A stretch of DNA of 64,000 bases from an uncultured Chlorobiota bacterium (GTDB lineage Bacteria > Bacteroidota > Ignavibacteria > UBA10030 > UBA6906), in NCBI GenBank assembly GCA_900696645.1, contig CAADGV010000023.1, positions 1 to 64,000 of the forward strand, read 5' to 3'. Shown one piece after another: positions 1 to 10,000 of this stretch (its first letter is position 1; each line of letters opens with the position of its first letter). Under the pieces are notes generated by a model that was not told where the DNA came from, did not search any database, and saw only the letters and a list, made by a program, of their open reading frames with translations. Made by a program: the position numbers and the translations under genes.

Positions 1-125
1 GGAACGGCCGCAATCAGTACGGCTCACAGGTTGCCACGGGCGTGTACTTCTACCGCATCGAAGCCAAAGGCGCAGACGGCGCGGCCCCCTTCACCAATCT
101 CAAAAAAATGTTGCTGGTGAAGTAA
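1..125 (+). CDS. C-terminal end of a T9SS-secreted protein (5' truncated by window edge)
   Basis: The reading frame is open from the window edge to TAA at 123-125 and encodes the last 40 residues of a protein. They contain ATGVYFYRIEA and end in KKMLLVK, the final strands of a T9SS type A sorting domain. Such domains direct a protein across the outer membrane and are usually removed or attached at the surface. The segment closely resembles the ends of the next two sorting-domain genes (stops at 2430 and 3594), so the three are probably related copies. The function of the missing N-terminal part cannot be inferred. Confidence 0.85.
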   Translation, partial: NGRNQYGSQVATGVYFYRIEAKGADGAAPFTNLKKMLLVK

Positions 126-149
126 GGCCTGTTCTTTTCAGTTCTCACA

Positions 150-188
150 ATGGCGCGGGAGTGAAAGCTTCTGCGCCATGCTGTTTTC
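150..188 (+). terminator. Hairpin after truncated T9SS gene
   Basis: ATGGCGC (150-156) pairs with GCGCCAT (173-179), and a short T-rich stretch follows. It begins 25 nt after the stop. The stem is nearly the same as the one after the gene ending at 3594. Likely a rho-independent terminator, with a modest T tract. Confidence 0.5.
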
Positions 189-231
189 TGGATGCGGTCT
201 TAATTCATTTTGCAGAAAGGAGTTACTGACA

Positions 232-2430
232 ATGAAGCAGGTTGTAATATGTTCTCTCTTTCTTCTTTCCCTCAATATCGGTGCCGCCCAAACATTTCAA
301 TGGCAGCATCCAACTCCCGTGGGAAACAATCTGAACGATGCGATAATCCTTCCTTCGGGAACATGGGTGTTGACAGGTGACGGCTCGACTGTCGCACGCT
401 CCACCAACAATGGCACAACGTGGACTGTTGCCTACCCCGAAACACTCGGCAGCGACATCTACGAATCGATGTTTGTTAATGATAACATCGGCTACTTTTG
501 CACCACCAACGGCACCATCATGAAAACGACTGATGGCGGAGTAACGTGGCAATACCAAAACTCCGGCACGTCGGCGCAACTCTGGTATCTCGATTTCTTC
601 AACGCCGATACCGGACTTGCCGTAGGCGCTTCAAGCACGATTCTGAGAACGACGAATGGGGGTACGACGTGGTTGCCGTTCAATCTTGCGACATCGACGC
701 TCATCTACAAGGTCCATTATGTCAATGCAATGACTGCATACATCGGCACGTCGTCCGCAACGGTTGGGAGGCTTCTGCGATCAACGGATGCCGGCCAGAC
801 GTGGAACAATGTACCCGGCTACACCGGAGGAGGAACGACCCGCGGCATCTTCTTCATTAATCCCGACACCGGCTGGGTTACGAATTCGCTATATCAAATC
901 TACAGAACGACGAACGGCGGCACTACGTTCGATCTGCAAGGCACTTTCGGGACGGGCTCATTCTACGAAATCAAATTCATCAATTCTCTCGAAGGTGTTG
1001 CAATTGGCGCCAGCGGTGATGTGTATGTTACGACCAACAGCGGTGTGAATTGGACTCCGACGAACATCGGGTATAACTCGAATGTCTTCGGGCTGGGAAT
1101 GTCCGGCATTCTTGGCAGAGCGGGAAGGGCAACGGGCACAACAACGATTCTCGTGGGTGGCGTTGGCGGGGCTATTGCCAGCAGCGCGACTTGGGGATCA
1201 ACGTGGGATGGCCACACGAATTTCGTTGTTCGCCAGGAGCTGAGGGGAATTCAGTTTCTCAACGCAACGACAGGATACGCTGTCGGAGGGAGTCTGGTTG
1301 CCGCCGACAGTCTCGGTGTGATCTTGAAAACAACCGATGGCGGAACCAACTGGTCACTGCTTCCGTTCAACCCCCGCTCTCGCATTTACAGTCAGTATTG
1401 GATTGATGCGGACACCGGCTATATTGCAACGCAAGGCCCTACAGGAATGTGGAAGACGACGGATGGCGGTTCGACTTTCACGCAACTCAATCTTGGAATT
1501 GGCGTTGCGACAAGCATCTGGTACAGCGTGAAGTTCCTTGACAGCCAGACGGGATATGTGTGCGGAAGCGCAGGCTTTCTTGCCAAAACAACCAATGGGG
1601 GAGCAGTGTGGACTCCGCAAGTGAGCGGCCACGGGAATTCGGCAATCTATGACATTCATATTATCGATGCCCAGTATGCAGTTACTACCGGCGGGTCGGG
1701 ACGCGTGTACAGAACAACGGACGGCGGCGCGCTGTGGAGTTCAATCGGCATCGGCGGCACGATAACTGTGTATTCAAGCTGGTGGTATGATCGTGACACG
1801 GGATATGTAAGCGGCTCGGCGGGAACAATTCGCCGTACAACAAACGGCGGACTGAGCTGGTCGCCGCAAACGATCGGAACAACCGGCATTCTTTACCGCA
1901 TTCACTTCACGGATCTTCAGAACGGGTGGACGAGCGGGAGTCTCGGCTCGATCTTCCGCACAACCGATGGCGGCGCGACATGGGTTCGGGCGACACGGAT
2001 TCTTGCCTCGGGCAAGACTCTTTTCGATTTCGACATCGCTGCAAACAGAATCTGGGCTTCGGGTACCGACGCAACAATCATCTCGGCCAATCTCTCGGGA
2101 GTGAGTGTTGGCGGAAATTCCGGAATGGTGCCGGAGTCATTTGCTCTCTATCAGAACTATCCCAATCCATTCAACCCGACGACGACAATTCAGTACGCGT
2201 TGCCTGCTGAGGCTTCCGTAAATCTCAAGATCTACAATCTCTTAGGGCAGGAGCTAGCAACATTAGTGGAAGAGTTACAGGGCGCCGGGTATCACGCTGC
2301 ACCGTGGAATGGTCGGAATACGTATGGCGTTCAAGTGGCAACGGGTGTCTACTTCTATCGCATTGAGGCCGTCGGTTCAGATGGCTCGGCTCGTTTCACG
2401 AGCACGAAAAAAATGTTGTTTGTGAGGTGA
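232..2430 (+). CDS. YCF48/BNR-repeat beta-propeller protein with T9SS sorting domain
   Basis: This 732-residue exported protein starts at the ATG preceded by GAAAGGAG. That start gives a clean signal peptide (MKQVVICSLFLLSLNIGAAQ), which an upstream in-frame ATG at 178 would spoil. The body is about a dozen repeats of TTDGGxTW or TTNGGxxW spaced 40-60 residues apart. This is the signature of BNR/YCF48-like propellers, related to the photosystem II assembly factor fold and common in secreted proteins of unknown role. The last ~85 residues form a T9SS type A sorting domain (YQNYPNPFNPTTTIQY ... GVYFYR ... KKMLFVR). It is probably surface-exposed or released; the ligand is unknown. Confidence 0.88.
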   Translation: MKQVVICSLFLLSLNIGAAQTFQWQHPTPVGNNLNDAIILPSGTWVLTGDGSTVARSTNNGTTWTVAYPETLGSDIYESMFVNDNIGYFCTTNGTIMKTTDGGVTWQYQNSGTSAQLWYLDFFNADTGLAVGASSTILRTTNGGTTWLPFNLATSTLIYKVHYVNAMTAYIGTSSATVGRLLRSTDAGQTWNNVPGYTGGGTTRGIFFINPDTGWVTNSLYQIYRTTNGGTTFDLQGTFGTGSFYEIKFINSLEGVAIGASGDVYVTTNSGVNWTPTNIGYNSNVFGLGMSGILGRAGRATGTTTILVGGVGGAIASSATWGSTWDGHTNFVVRQELRGIQFLNATTGYAVGGSLVAADSLGVILKTTDGGTNWSLLPFNPRSRIYSQYWIDADTGYIATQGPTGMWKTTDGGSTFTQLNLGIGVATSIWYSVKFLDSQTGYVCGSAGFLAKTTNGGAVWTPQVSGHGNSAIYDIHIIDAQYAVTTGGSGRVYRTTDGGALWSSIGIGGTITVYSSWWYDRDTGYVSGSAGTIRRTTNGGLSWSPQTIGTTGILYRIHFTDLQNGWTSGSLGSIFRTTDGGATWVRATRILASGKTLFDFDIAANRIWASGTDATIISANLSGVSVGGNSGMVPESFALYQNYPNPFNPTTTIQYALPAEASVNLKIYNLLGQELATLVEELQGAGYHAAPWNGRNTYGVQVATGVYFYRIEAVGSDGSARFTSTKKMLFVR
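2151..2430 (+). repeat. Sorting-domain DNA repeat, copy A
   Basis: The 3' end of the propeller gene, from the codons for QNYPNPFNP to the stop, aligns without gaps at the DNA level with 3317-3594. By eye close to nine bases in ten agree, including long identical runs around 2156-2207. The upstream parts of the two genes are unrelated, so only the module is shared. Confidence 0.8.
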
Positions 2431-2444
2431 CCCTGACGAACTCG

Positions 2445-2487
2445 AGGCAGGGATATGACGGTTCTGCATGCCCCTGCTTGTTTTTTG
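2445..2487 (+). terminator. Rho-independent terminator
   Basis: AGGCAGGG (2445-2452) pairs with CCCTGCTT (2472-2479, one G-U pair) and is followed by GTTTTTTGG. It lies 15 nt after the propeller gene. Confidence 0.6.
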
Positions 2488-2498
2488 GATTCTCTGAT

Positions 2499-2527
2499 TT
2501 GAATCAATCCCGAATTACAGTTACTTT
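2499..2527 (+). promoter_or_regulatory. Promoter-like pair TTGAAT-17-TACTTT
   Basis: TTGAAT at 2499-2504 and TACTTT (then GG) at 2522-2527, 17 nt apart, lie just upstream of the gene starting at 2554 and after a terminator. The pattern matches the other promoter candidates of this window. Confidence 0.5.
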
Positions 2528-2553
2528 GGTTCAGAGATATTCCGGAGCTGGTC

Positions 2554-3594
2554 ATGTCTCACTCGGTTAAAACGTCTCACCCAATTCGGACTGCCCTGGG
2601 GTTGATTGTCTGTTTGATTTTCACAGCAACATCCCAAGCATTTTCTCCCGACACTGTTTTCATTCAGTATTTCGATAACTTCGAAAGTTATAACATCGGC
2701 CAGCGTCTCGCCTGTCAGAACCCTACCAATTGGACTACTTTTAGTTTGATTCCTTGTGACAGTCTTGAAGACCCGATGATCTCGGACGCCTATGCATATA
2801 GCGGTACGAAGTCTGTCGTTATCAAGCAGTATAATGATCTGATCATTCGGCATCGGCAAGATCCCTGGTACCGAATGTCGATCATCAGGTTCAAGTTTTT
2901 CATCCCAACAGGAAAGATCGGATACTTCGCCACCTTGGCAACTTTTTCTCCTCCTTCCTTCAACTGGGCTATGGAAGTGGTCTTCGATTCCACTGGTCAA
3001 GGCAGACTGTTTGCCGGTGCGTCAACGCCAACGCATTTCGGCTACACTCAAAATGTCTGGCACTCTGCAAAGCTTGAGGTGGATCTTCTTATTGATTCGG
3101 CTCGGTTCAGTGTTAACGATCATGTGATTCGCACCTGGCGGTGGACTTTGGGGGCATCGGGTGGTACAAGTCCATTGCGTCTCGAGGCCAGCAATTTCTA
3201 TGGTTTTACGGCCCGTCATGAAATGTACATTGATGATTTTGATTTTCGCCCCCCGCCCATCATCTCCAGCCCCGAGAATGACGGCTCCGGTGTACCGAAA
3301 TCGTTTGATCTATCTCAAAACTATCCCAATCCATTCAACCCGACGACGACAATTCAGTACGCGTTGCCTGCTGCGGCTTCCGCAAATCTCAAAATCTACA
3401 ATCTCTTAGGGCAGGAGGTGGCAACTTTGGTGGAAGGGTTACAGAGCGCCGGGTATCACACTGCACCGTGGAATGGTCGGAATCGGTATGGCGCTCAAGC
3501 GGCAACGGGTGTTTACTTCTATCGCATCGAGGCTGTCAGTTCGGACGGCGCGGCTCGTTTCACGAGCACGAAGAAGATGTTACTTATCGGGTAA
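2554..3594 (+). CDS. Secreted laminin-G/concanavalin-like protein with T9SS sorting domain
   Basis: This 346-residue protein has a hydrophobic N-terminal export segment (residues ~10-30) ending near TSQAFS. A ~200-residue middle region (FDNFESY..., MEVVFDSTGQG, YIDDFDFRP) resembles the jelly-roll LamG/concanavalin fold found in proteins that bind or cleave glycans. No catalytic residues can be assigned. The C-terminal ~90 residues are a T9SS type A sorting domain almost identical at the DNA level to the preceding gene's. The start lacks a strong Shine-Dalgarno sequence. A promoter-like pair at 2499 and hairpins on both sides suggest a monocistronic gene. The middle domain assignment is inference from sequence texture only. 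Confidence 0.75.
   Translation: MSHSVKTSHPIRTALGLIVCLIFTATSQAFSPDTVFIQYFDNFESYNIGQRLACQNPTNWTTFSLIPCDSLEDPMISDAYAYSGTKSVVIKQYNDLIIRHRQDPWYRMSIIRFKFFIPTGKIGYFATLATFSPPSFNWAMEVVFDSTGQGRLFAGASTPTHFGYTQNVWHSAKLEVDLLIDSARFSVNDHVIRTWRWTLGASGGTSPLRLEASNFYGFTARHEMYIDDFDFRPPPIISSPENDGSGVPKSFDLSQNYPNPFNPTTTIQYALPAAASANLKIYNLLGQEVATLVEGLQSAGYHTAPWNGRNRYGAQAATGVYFYRIEAVSSDGAARFTSTKKMLLIG
3317..3594 (+). repeat. Sorting-domain DNA repeat, copy B
   Basis: Partner of the module at 2151-2430. The hairpin downstream of this copy (3623-3649) resembles the hairpin after the truncated gene at the window start. The unit that moves may therefore be sorting domain plus terminator. Confidence 0.8.
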
Positions 3595-3622
3595 GAACAT
3601 ATACGCAAAGATATTGCGTGAC

Positions 3623-3656
3623 ATGGCGCGGGGTGACAAGCCGCGCCATAGTTGTT
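3623..3656 (+). terminator. Strong hairpin after LamG-like gene
   Basis: A perfect 9-bp stem, ATGGCGCGG (3623-3631) with CCGCGCCAT (3641-3649), has a 9-nt loop and is followed by AGTTGTTT. It lies 28 nt after the stop. Confidence 0.6.
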
Positions 3657-3747
3657 TCGTGAACTCATGTATGCCTGTTGCAGGCTTGCATTTGTCGGAG
3701 CCAAATCGTTTCTTTATCCCAAGCTTTTCTCCTTTTTTGCAGGCGTT

Positions 3748-4623
3748 ATGACTCGCTTCCGGTATTCCTCACTGCTGGTGTTTGCGCTTTTCATCTCCTG
3801 TAGTGCAGTTCAATCGCAACGATACGACAAGACGGTACTCACCGGTACCCGTTTTGATGTCGATATCAACGGCAGAATCATTGTCGCAGACGGTGAGAAG
3901 AATGTGCTGCGGCAATACTCCCGTGAACAATCCCTGCTGAAAGAAATAGGCGGCACGGGTTGGAACGACAGTCAGTTCGACCAGCCGGCGGGCGTATGGG
4001 CGAGAAACGGGATAGACGTGTTTGTTGCCGACTTCGGCAATCATCGCATTCAGAGATTTGACCGCAATCTTGCATTCATTTCCTCATTTTCGTCCCGGGA
4101 ACGATCCAATCCCGATGAACGATTCGGATACCCGACGGATGTTGCCGTTTCGCGGTTGGGCGATTTGTTTATCTGCGACAGCGAAAACTCACGTATTCTC
4201 AAAATCACGGGTCTCAGTAAAGTGGAACGGACATTCGGCGGATTTGATGCCGGGAAGGGAAGATTGCGGAAGCCAACGCAACTCGAGGTCGGGCCGGACG
4301 ATAACGTTTACGTGCAAGATGGCAATAGGGTGGTCGTGTTCGACAGTTTCGGCAATTTCATCCTGAATCTCGGCGAAGGCCTTTTCTCGACGGATGTCAT
4401 GATCTTTGCAGACGACGCGGGGATTGTTGTTTTTGAAGGAACAAAATTGTTTTTCTTCGATCGCGGTAACAGATTCGTTTTCGAGGTCCCACTTGCGACG
4501 CTGCTCACTGAAGCTACTCCCGAAATCCGGGCATTTGTGATCAGCAGGGGAACGCTGTATCTTCTCACTACGCACGGGATAGTCACTGCTCCCGACCCGC
4601 GTGAGATGCATTTTGAGAAATGA
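3748..4623 (+). CDS. Exported NHL-repeat beta-propeller protein
   Basis: The chosen ATG gives a 291-residue protein with a signal peptide (MTRFRYSSLLVFALFISCSAVQS). The cysteine at residue 16 (ISCSA) could alternatively be a lipoprotein site. The mature part has NHL-type repeats such as FDQPAGVWARNGIDVFVADF and GYPTDVAVSRLGDLFICDS, each followed by N(H/S)RI. These fold as a propeller and usually mediate protein or glycan contacts. It has no T9SS sorting domain, unlike its upstream neighbours, so it is probably periplasmic or lipid-anchored. The upstream ATG at 3652 would bury the signal peptide and is less likely. ssb follows 38 nt later. Confidence 0.75.
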   Translation: MTRFRYSSLLVFALFISCSAVQSQRYDKTVLTGTRFDVDINGRIIVADGEKNVLRQYSREQSLLKEIGGTGWNDSQFDQPAGVWARNGIDVFVADFGNHRIQRFDRNLAFISSFSSRERSNPDERFGYPTDVAVSRLGDLFICDSENSRILKITGLSKVERTFGGFDAGKGRLRKPTQLEVGPDDNVYVQDGNRVVVFDSFGNFILNLGEGLFSTDVMIFADDAGIVVFEGTKLFFFDRGNRFVFEVPLATLLTEATPEIRAFVISRGTLYLLTTHGIVTAPDPREMHFEK

Positions 4624-4661
4624 CAAAGTAGAACACACATCAACTCATACGGAGGATAGTC

Positions 4662-5093
4662 ATGGCAAAAAGTCTGAACAAAGCAATGTTGATCGGCAAT
4701 CTGGGAAAAGACCCCGAATTGCGCTACACGACAAGCGGAATTGCAGTCGCAACATTCAGTCTTGCGACAAGCGATTCGTGGAAAGATCAGGAAGGAAACA
4801 TGCAGGAGCGGACCGAGTGGCATAATATCGTAGCGTGGCGGAAGCTTGCCGAAATTTGCGGCGAGTGGTTGAAGAAAGGGAAGCGAGTGTACATTGAAGG
4901 CCGCATTCAAAACCGCAGCTATGACGACAAGAATACGGGTCAGAAACGGTATATCACCGAAATCGTTGCCGACAACATGATCATGCTTGATGGCGGGGGC
5001 GGCCGTGCGGCAACTCAGGATAATTCGGGCGCAACTCAGACGCCGGCCGAGCCGACGATTCCCGCTTCGCCGGAAGATGATCTTCCGTTCTGA
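4662..5093 (+). CDS. ssb: Single-stranded DNA-binding protein
   Basis: 143 residues, a typical bacterial SSB. The OB-fold begins [19 protein letters not shown], followed by [13 protein letters not shown] and [15 protein letters not shown] Gly/Pro/Ala-rich flexible linker leads to the acidic tip EDDLPF, the conserved SSB tail that recruits repair and replication proteins. A strong CGGAGGA lies 7 nt upstream of the ATG. It coats single-stranded DNA as a tetramer during replication, recombination and repair. The gamma-glutamyltransferase gene begins 10 nt after the stop, so the two may be co-transcribed without a functional link. Confidence 0.97.
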   Translation: MAKSLNKAMLIGNLGKDPELRYTTSGIAVATFSLATSDSWKDQEGNMQERTEWHNIVAWRKLAEICGEWLKKGKRVYIEGRIQNRSYDDKNTGQKRYITEIVADNMIMLDGGGGRAATQDNSGATQTPAEPTIPASPEDDLPF

Positions 5094-5103
5094 TTCAATT
5101 CGC

Positions 5104-6813
5104 ATGAACCGACGGCACTCTGTTCCAACTATCAGCATTTTCGTTGCGGCGTTCCTGATTCATTCAGGAACGCTTTGCGCGTCGTGGCGGAAACCGGTCA
5201 GCGCGAAAAACGGCATGGTGGTTTCGGCCGAATCGCTTGCAACGCAGGCAGGCGTTGACATCCTCAAGAACGGCGGCAATGCTATCGATGCTGCCATTGC
5301 CGTTGGCTTCACACTTGCTGTAACATACCCAGAAGCGGGGAATATCGGAGGAGGCGGGTTCATGCTCATCCGCCTTGCGAATAGCACAACAACGATGATT
5401 GATTTCCGCGAGAAAGCTCCGGCAAAAGCGTCACGCAACATGTATCTGGACAGCAACGGAAATGTCATTCCGATGAAAAGTGAGCTCGGGCCGCTTGCTG
5501 CAGGCGTGCCCGGGACAGTTGCCGGGTATCTGCACGCGCTGGAAAAATACGGCACACTCTCCCGCCAACGAGTCATTGCCCCGGCGATTGAAGCGGCAGT
5601 CAAAGGGTTTCCTCTCTCCGAGCGATTTGTAGAAAGCCTGAAGCAAAGCATGAAGGAGTTCTCGGCCTTTCCCTCAACAATGAATGCTTTTACGAAGAAG
5701 GGAACTCCCTACGAAAAGGGAGAAATCCTCCGTCAACCGGATTTGGCGAACACATTGCGCAACATCAGCGCGTTCGGGGTGGACGGCTTCTACAGGGGCT
5801 ACATTGCCGAGTTGATAGTGGCCGAAATGCAACGACACGGCGGTATCATCTCGGCGCACGATCTTCTCAACTATCATCCGGTGGAGCGGAAGCCGTTGTA
5901 CGGCTCGTATCGAGGGTACGGCATTATCACTGCCTCGCCTCCGTCAGCCGGGGGAGTTGTGCTTCTGCAAATGCTCAACATGCTTGAGCGATATGATCTG
6001 AAGGGCAGAGGGCAGAATTCCTCCGAGTCGATTCATCTGTTTGCTGCCGCAGCGCAACGCGCCTACGCCGACCGTTCGGAATTTCTCGGCGATCCTGATT
6101 TTGTGAGCATGCCTGTATCCCGGCTCATCTCAAAGGAGTATGCTCTCACGCGAAGCGAATCAATTGACACCTTGCAAGCAGTTGCCAGTTCGAGTATTCC
6201 TCCCGCCACATCCGCCGAGTTGGGGCACAGCAACACAACTCATTTCTGTGTGGCGGACAGCTTTGGCAATATTGTGTCTGTAACGACGACTCTGAACGGA
6301 TTATTCGGATGCAAAACAGTCGTTGGCGGAGCGGGATTCTTTCTGAATAATGAGATGGATGATTTCTCCGTCAAGCCCGGAACTCCCAACATGTACGGCC
6401 TTACCGGCGCTGAGGCAAATGCCATTGCGCCGACAAAGCGAATGCTCAGTTCGATGACCCCGACGATTGTCATGAAGGACAGTATGCCGTTTCTCACCCT
6501 TGGAGGAAGGGGAGGAAGTCGCATCACAACCGCTGTTGCGAATATCATCATTAATGTGATTGATTTCGGACTGAATGTACAAGATGCTGTGGAATCTCCG
6601 CGCATCCACCACCAGTGGCTGCCCGACAGAATCTTCTACGAAACCAACGGGCTGCCTCTTGATGTCATGGAGAATCTTAAACGCAAAGGGTACACGCTGG
6701 AGCACACAACAACCTTCAATGCGCGTGCCCATGCCATCATGTTCGATCCGGCAACACGATTGTTCTTGGGCGGGGCGGATCCACGTGAAGAAGGGGTTGC
6801 AATCGGGTATTGA
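5104..6813 (+). CDS. ggt: Gamma-glutamyltransferase / glutathione hydrolase
   Basis: The 569-residue precursor starts at the ATG that gives a signal peptide (SIFVAAFLIHSGTLCA). The longer frame would run back into ssb. It shows family motifs: NAIDAAIAVGFTLAVTYP and GNIGGGGFMLIR in the large subunit. The autoprocessing site precedes TTHFCVADSFGNIVS, with the predicted nucleophile Thr near residue 378, which becomes the N-terminus of the small subunit. GGRGGSRI later forms part of the substrate pocket. The enzyme hydrolyses or transfers the gamma-glutamyl group of glutathione and related peptides in the periplasm. Its length matches the family. Confidence 0.95.
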   Translation: MNRRHSVPTISIFVAAFLIHSGTLCASWRKPVSAKNGMVVSAESLATQAGVDILKNGGNAIDAAIAVGFTLAVTYPEAGNIGGGGFMLIRLANSTTTMIDFREKAPAKASRNMYLDSNGNVIPMKSELGPLAAGVPGTVAGYLHALEKYGTLSRQRVIAPAIEAAVKGFPLSERFVESLKQSMKEFSAFPSTMNAFTKKGTPYEKGEILRQPDLANTLRNISAFGVDGFYRGYIAELIVAEMQRHGGIISAHDLLNYHPVERKPLYGSYRGYGIITASPPSAGGVVLLQMLNMLERYDLKGRGQNSSESIHLFAAAAQRAYADRSEFLGDPDFVSMPVSRLISKEYALTRSESIDTLQAVASSSIPPATSAELGHSNTTHFCVADSFGNIVSVTTTLNGLFGCKTVVGGAGFFLNNEMDDFSVKPGTPNMYGLTGAEANAIAPTKRMLSSMTPTIVMKDSMPFLTLGGRGGSRITTAVANIIINVIDFGLNVQDAVESPRIHHQWLPDRIFYETNGLPLDVMENLKRKGYTLEHTTTFNARAHAIMFDPATRLFLGGADPREEGVAIGY

Positions 6814-6846
6814 TACTCACATGCGTATTGGGTATCTTTTCTTGTC
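6812..6846 (+). terminator. Possible terminator after ggt
   Basis: GATACTC (6812-6818) can pair with GGGTATC (6830-6836, one G-U pair) and is followed by TTTTCTTG. It starts within the ggt stop codon. I see no gene in the remaining ~180 nt before the next start at 7030. Confidence 0.4.
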
Positions 6847-7029
6847 CCTCTGATGTACTACTACCATCGTTCGCTCATCAGTGTCAGTAACTCAATTGTT
6901 GGGGGTGGTTCTTTGCAACAGTTTCATCGATGCGTCTTTCGTGACGGCTTCCCTTGTTGCGCCTGTCGGCTCCTGCATACAATCCGCCTTTCTGCAACGT
7001 ATTCATAACACTATTCAAAGAGAATGTAG

Positions 7030-10000
7030 ATGAAATTTCCGCTTTATGTGTTGTTGTGCATTGTCACCCTGGTCAGTTTTTCGAGTGCGCAAACAAACCC
7101 GACTCCGCATGTACTTTCGGGAGGTAACTATACGTTCACGTCATGGGATGCGTCGAGTCCTGCAGGATCATATCCCCTGAACATGCGGTTTCATCGTGGC
7201 CCGTCGCAGGATCCCGGATTGACTGCCGAACCGAATGCCGACTACACAGGCGCATACAACGGGACATCGGGAAGTCGTATGAACGGCTTGGGCACCGACG
7301 GGTTTTCTTGGCGGAATATCGGAACGGAAGGTAACCTCGGCGCGGCCGTACTCGCGCTTAATACAACGGGGTTGTCAAATATCTATGTTTCGTGGACGGG
7401 CGGTACGGTTGCCATAGATGCGACCACCCGGGAGTATCGCATTCGCCTCCAATATCGTGTGGGAACCGGCGGATCCTTTGCTGATGTTCCAGGACCCATC
7501 GAATATACATCAACCGCACCCGCAGGCCACAGCCAGGATTTCGGCCCGACGCTGCTTCCTGCCGCAGTGAACAATCAGCCCGTGGTTCAGTTGCGATGGA
7601 AGTACTACTATGTTACGGGTGGCAATACACGTCCGCAACTTCGTGTCGACAATATTCTCGTTCAATCAGGGCAACTGCCCGGAGACGGCACCGGAAGTGC
7701 TGCTGTTGTCCCGGATACACTCAATGGCGGAACAACAGGCTCAATGCAGGTTATCTACCGAAGAAATACTCAAGTTACGGTTAACGGACTGAGGATCGTT
7801 ATTCCCCCCGCATTCAGTTGGTCGCGCAACAGAACGGATGTTTCTTTCACGAATATGACTGCCGTCGATACAGTTATAGGCGATACGATTTCGTTCAGTA
7901 ATGTGATTTTCTCAGCCGATTCTGTTGTGGTTACAATCTCTAACGTTACATCTCCCGAAAGCACGGCCATCTACCCGTTCGTCGTTCAGTCAAGAGAGTT
8001 TGCGTTTGCGACCGTCAATCCGATACCGAGGGTTGTGGTGTTCGGCCTCCCGATGCCGATTGCGGAAATGAAAGTGAATGACTCACTCGGCGTACCGCTT
8101 AATATCAATCAACTCATAACCGTCCGGGGTGTTGTGACGGTGGCAAATGAGTTCGGCGGCCCATCGTACATTCAGGATAATTCGGGCGGTATGGCAATTT
8201 TCGGATCACAGTTTTCAACCGCGGTTGGTATCGGCGATGAGGTGATTGTTTCAGGAATTGTGCAACCGTTTTCGGGACTGTTTGAGATCGTCAATCCCCG
8301 CCTGCATTCAATCGTGAGTATTGGCAACGTTGTCACGCCGGTACCGGTCACGGCGAGCCAGATTGCCAATGACGGGATTGGCGGAGTTGAGGAATATGAA
8401 GGCCGGCTCGTTCGAGTCAACGCCGCAACGGTAACGGGCTCAGGGGTTTGGGGAGCAAACACAAATTATCCCTTGATCGACCCGACCGGGACGACCGAGA
8501 TCAGGATTGATAACAACACGAACATTGTTGGAACGCCTATACCCGGCGGAGTATTTGATGTGATAGGAGTCGTGGGGCAGTTCAAGCAAACGCCGCCGTT
8601 CATTGGCGGATACCAGTTGATGCCGCGGTTCACGTCCGATATTCTGTTCACAGGGCCGATCATTGCCACATTCCCTGTCGAAACGAACATCCAGCCCAAC
8701 AGCCTGACAGTTCAATGGGAAACATCCTACAACGGCTCATCGTACGTCCGCTACGGATTGACCCCGTCGTTTGAATTGGGAATTACCGGCACGTCAACTC
8801 CGACAACAAATCACAGCGTACAGATCACCAGTCTTCTTCCGGCGTCGGTGTATTACATTCAGGCATTCTCTGTTTCCGGCCAGGACACGAGCACCGCAAC
8901 AACTCTGATAGCAAGCACCGCTTCTCCGGCGCAGTCCACCGGGGAAATTAATGCGTACTTTTCAAAAAGTGCCAACACGAGTCTTGCTTGGTTTCAGCCT
9001 GCCAATCAGAATCAGAATCTGGCGCAGAGGCTCATCACGCGCATCAACAACGCCCGCCGCTCGATAGACGCTGCCCTGTACAGTCTGAGCGGAACACCGG
9101 GCAATGACATTGCGAGCGCGTTGGTCGGGGCCAAAAACAGGGGAGTGAGGGTGAGAGTGGTTTGCGAGGATGACACAAGAAACTCGGCGGCGTACAACTT
9201 CATTGTCGCAAACGGAATTCCTCTCATCACCGACAGGTTCGATCCGATCAATAACGGGTTCGGCCTGCATCATAACAAGTTCTTTGTATTCGACGGGCGG
9301 AGCGGCGCGGCTGAAAGTGTGTGGGTGTGGACGGGCTCCTGGAACCCTACGGATCCGGGTACGAATGCCGATTTTCAGAATGCGATAGAATTTCAGGATC
9401 AGGCGATGGCAAACGCGTTCACGATGGAGTTCAACGAGATGTGGGGAAGTGACACCGAAGTACCGAATGCCGCAGCATCACGCTTCGGCGCCCGAAAGCT
9501 CGACAATACTCCACACCGGTTTGTAGTGGGAGGAAAGGCCGTTGAAGTGTACTTCAGTCCGAGCGACCGTACAACATCCAAGATTATCAGGGAAATCAGT
9601 AACGCGCAATACTCTGTTGGATTTCAACTGCTGCTCATAACACGCAACGACCTCGCAACAGCGTTGGTGAACAGAAAGCTTGCAGGCAAGAAGGTACGCG
9701 GCAACCTCGATTCGGATTCGGATACGGGTTCGCAATTCGGGTTCTTGCAGGCAAATGGCATCGATGTCCGGCTGAAGACAGGGGTTTCGGGATTACTTCA
9801 CCACAAGTACGCTATTATTGATGCCGAAGACCCGAACTGGAATGCAATCACGGTAACGGGCTCCCATAACTGGTCGAACTCGGCAGAGAATTCGAATAAT
9901 GAGAATACTGTCATAGTGCGGGATGGCAATATCACCAACCAGTACCTGCAGGAATTTGCCGCACGCTATCTCCAGTTCGGTGGAACAGATACGATACGAG

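Noticed and set aside
178-231. Upstream ATG of the YCF48 propeller gene
   Set aside because: It would add 18 residues before the signal peptide and lies inside the preceding hairpin; ATG 232 has a strong ribosome site.
3692-3720. TTGTCG-17-TATCCC before the NHL gene as a promoter
   Set aside because: Spacing fits, but the -10 hexamer is poor compared with the others.
4308-5138. 276-codon minus-strand open frame
   Set aside because: It lies opposite the NHL protein and ssb genes, whose families are certain, and its translation shows no domain, signal or composition of a real protein.
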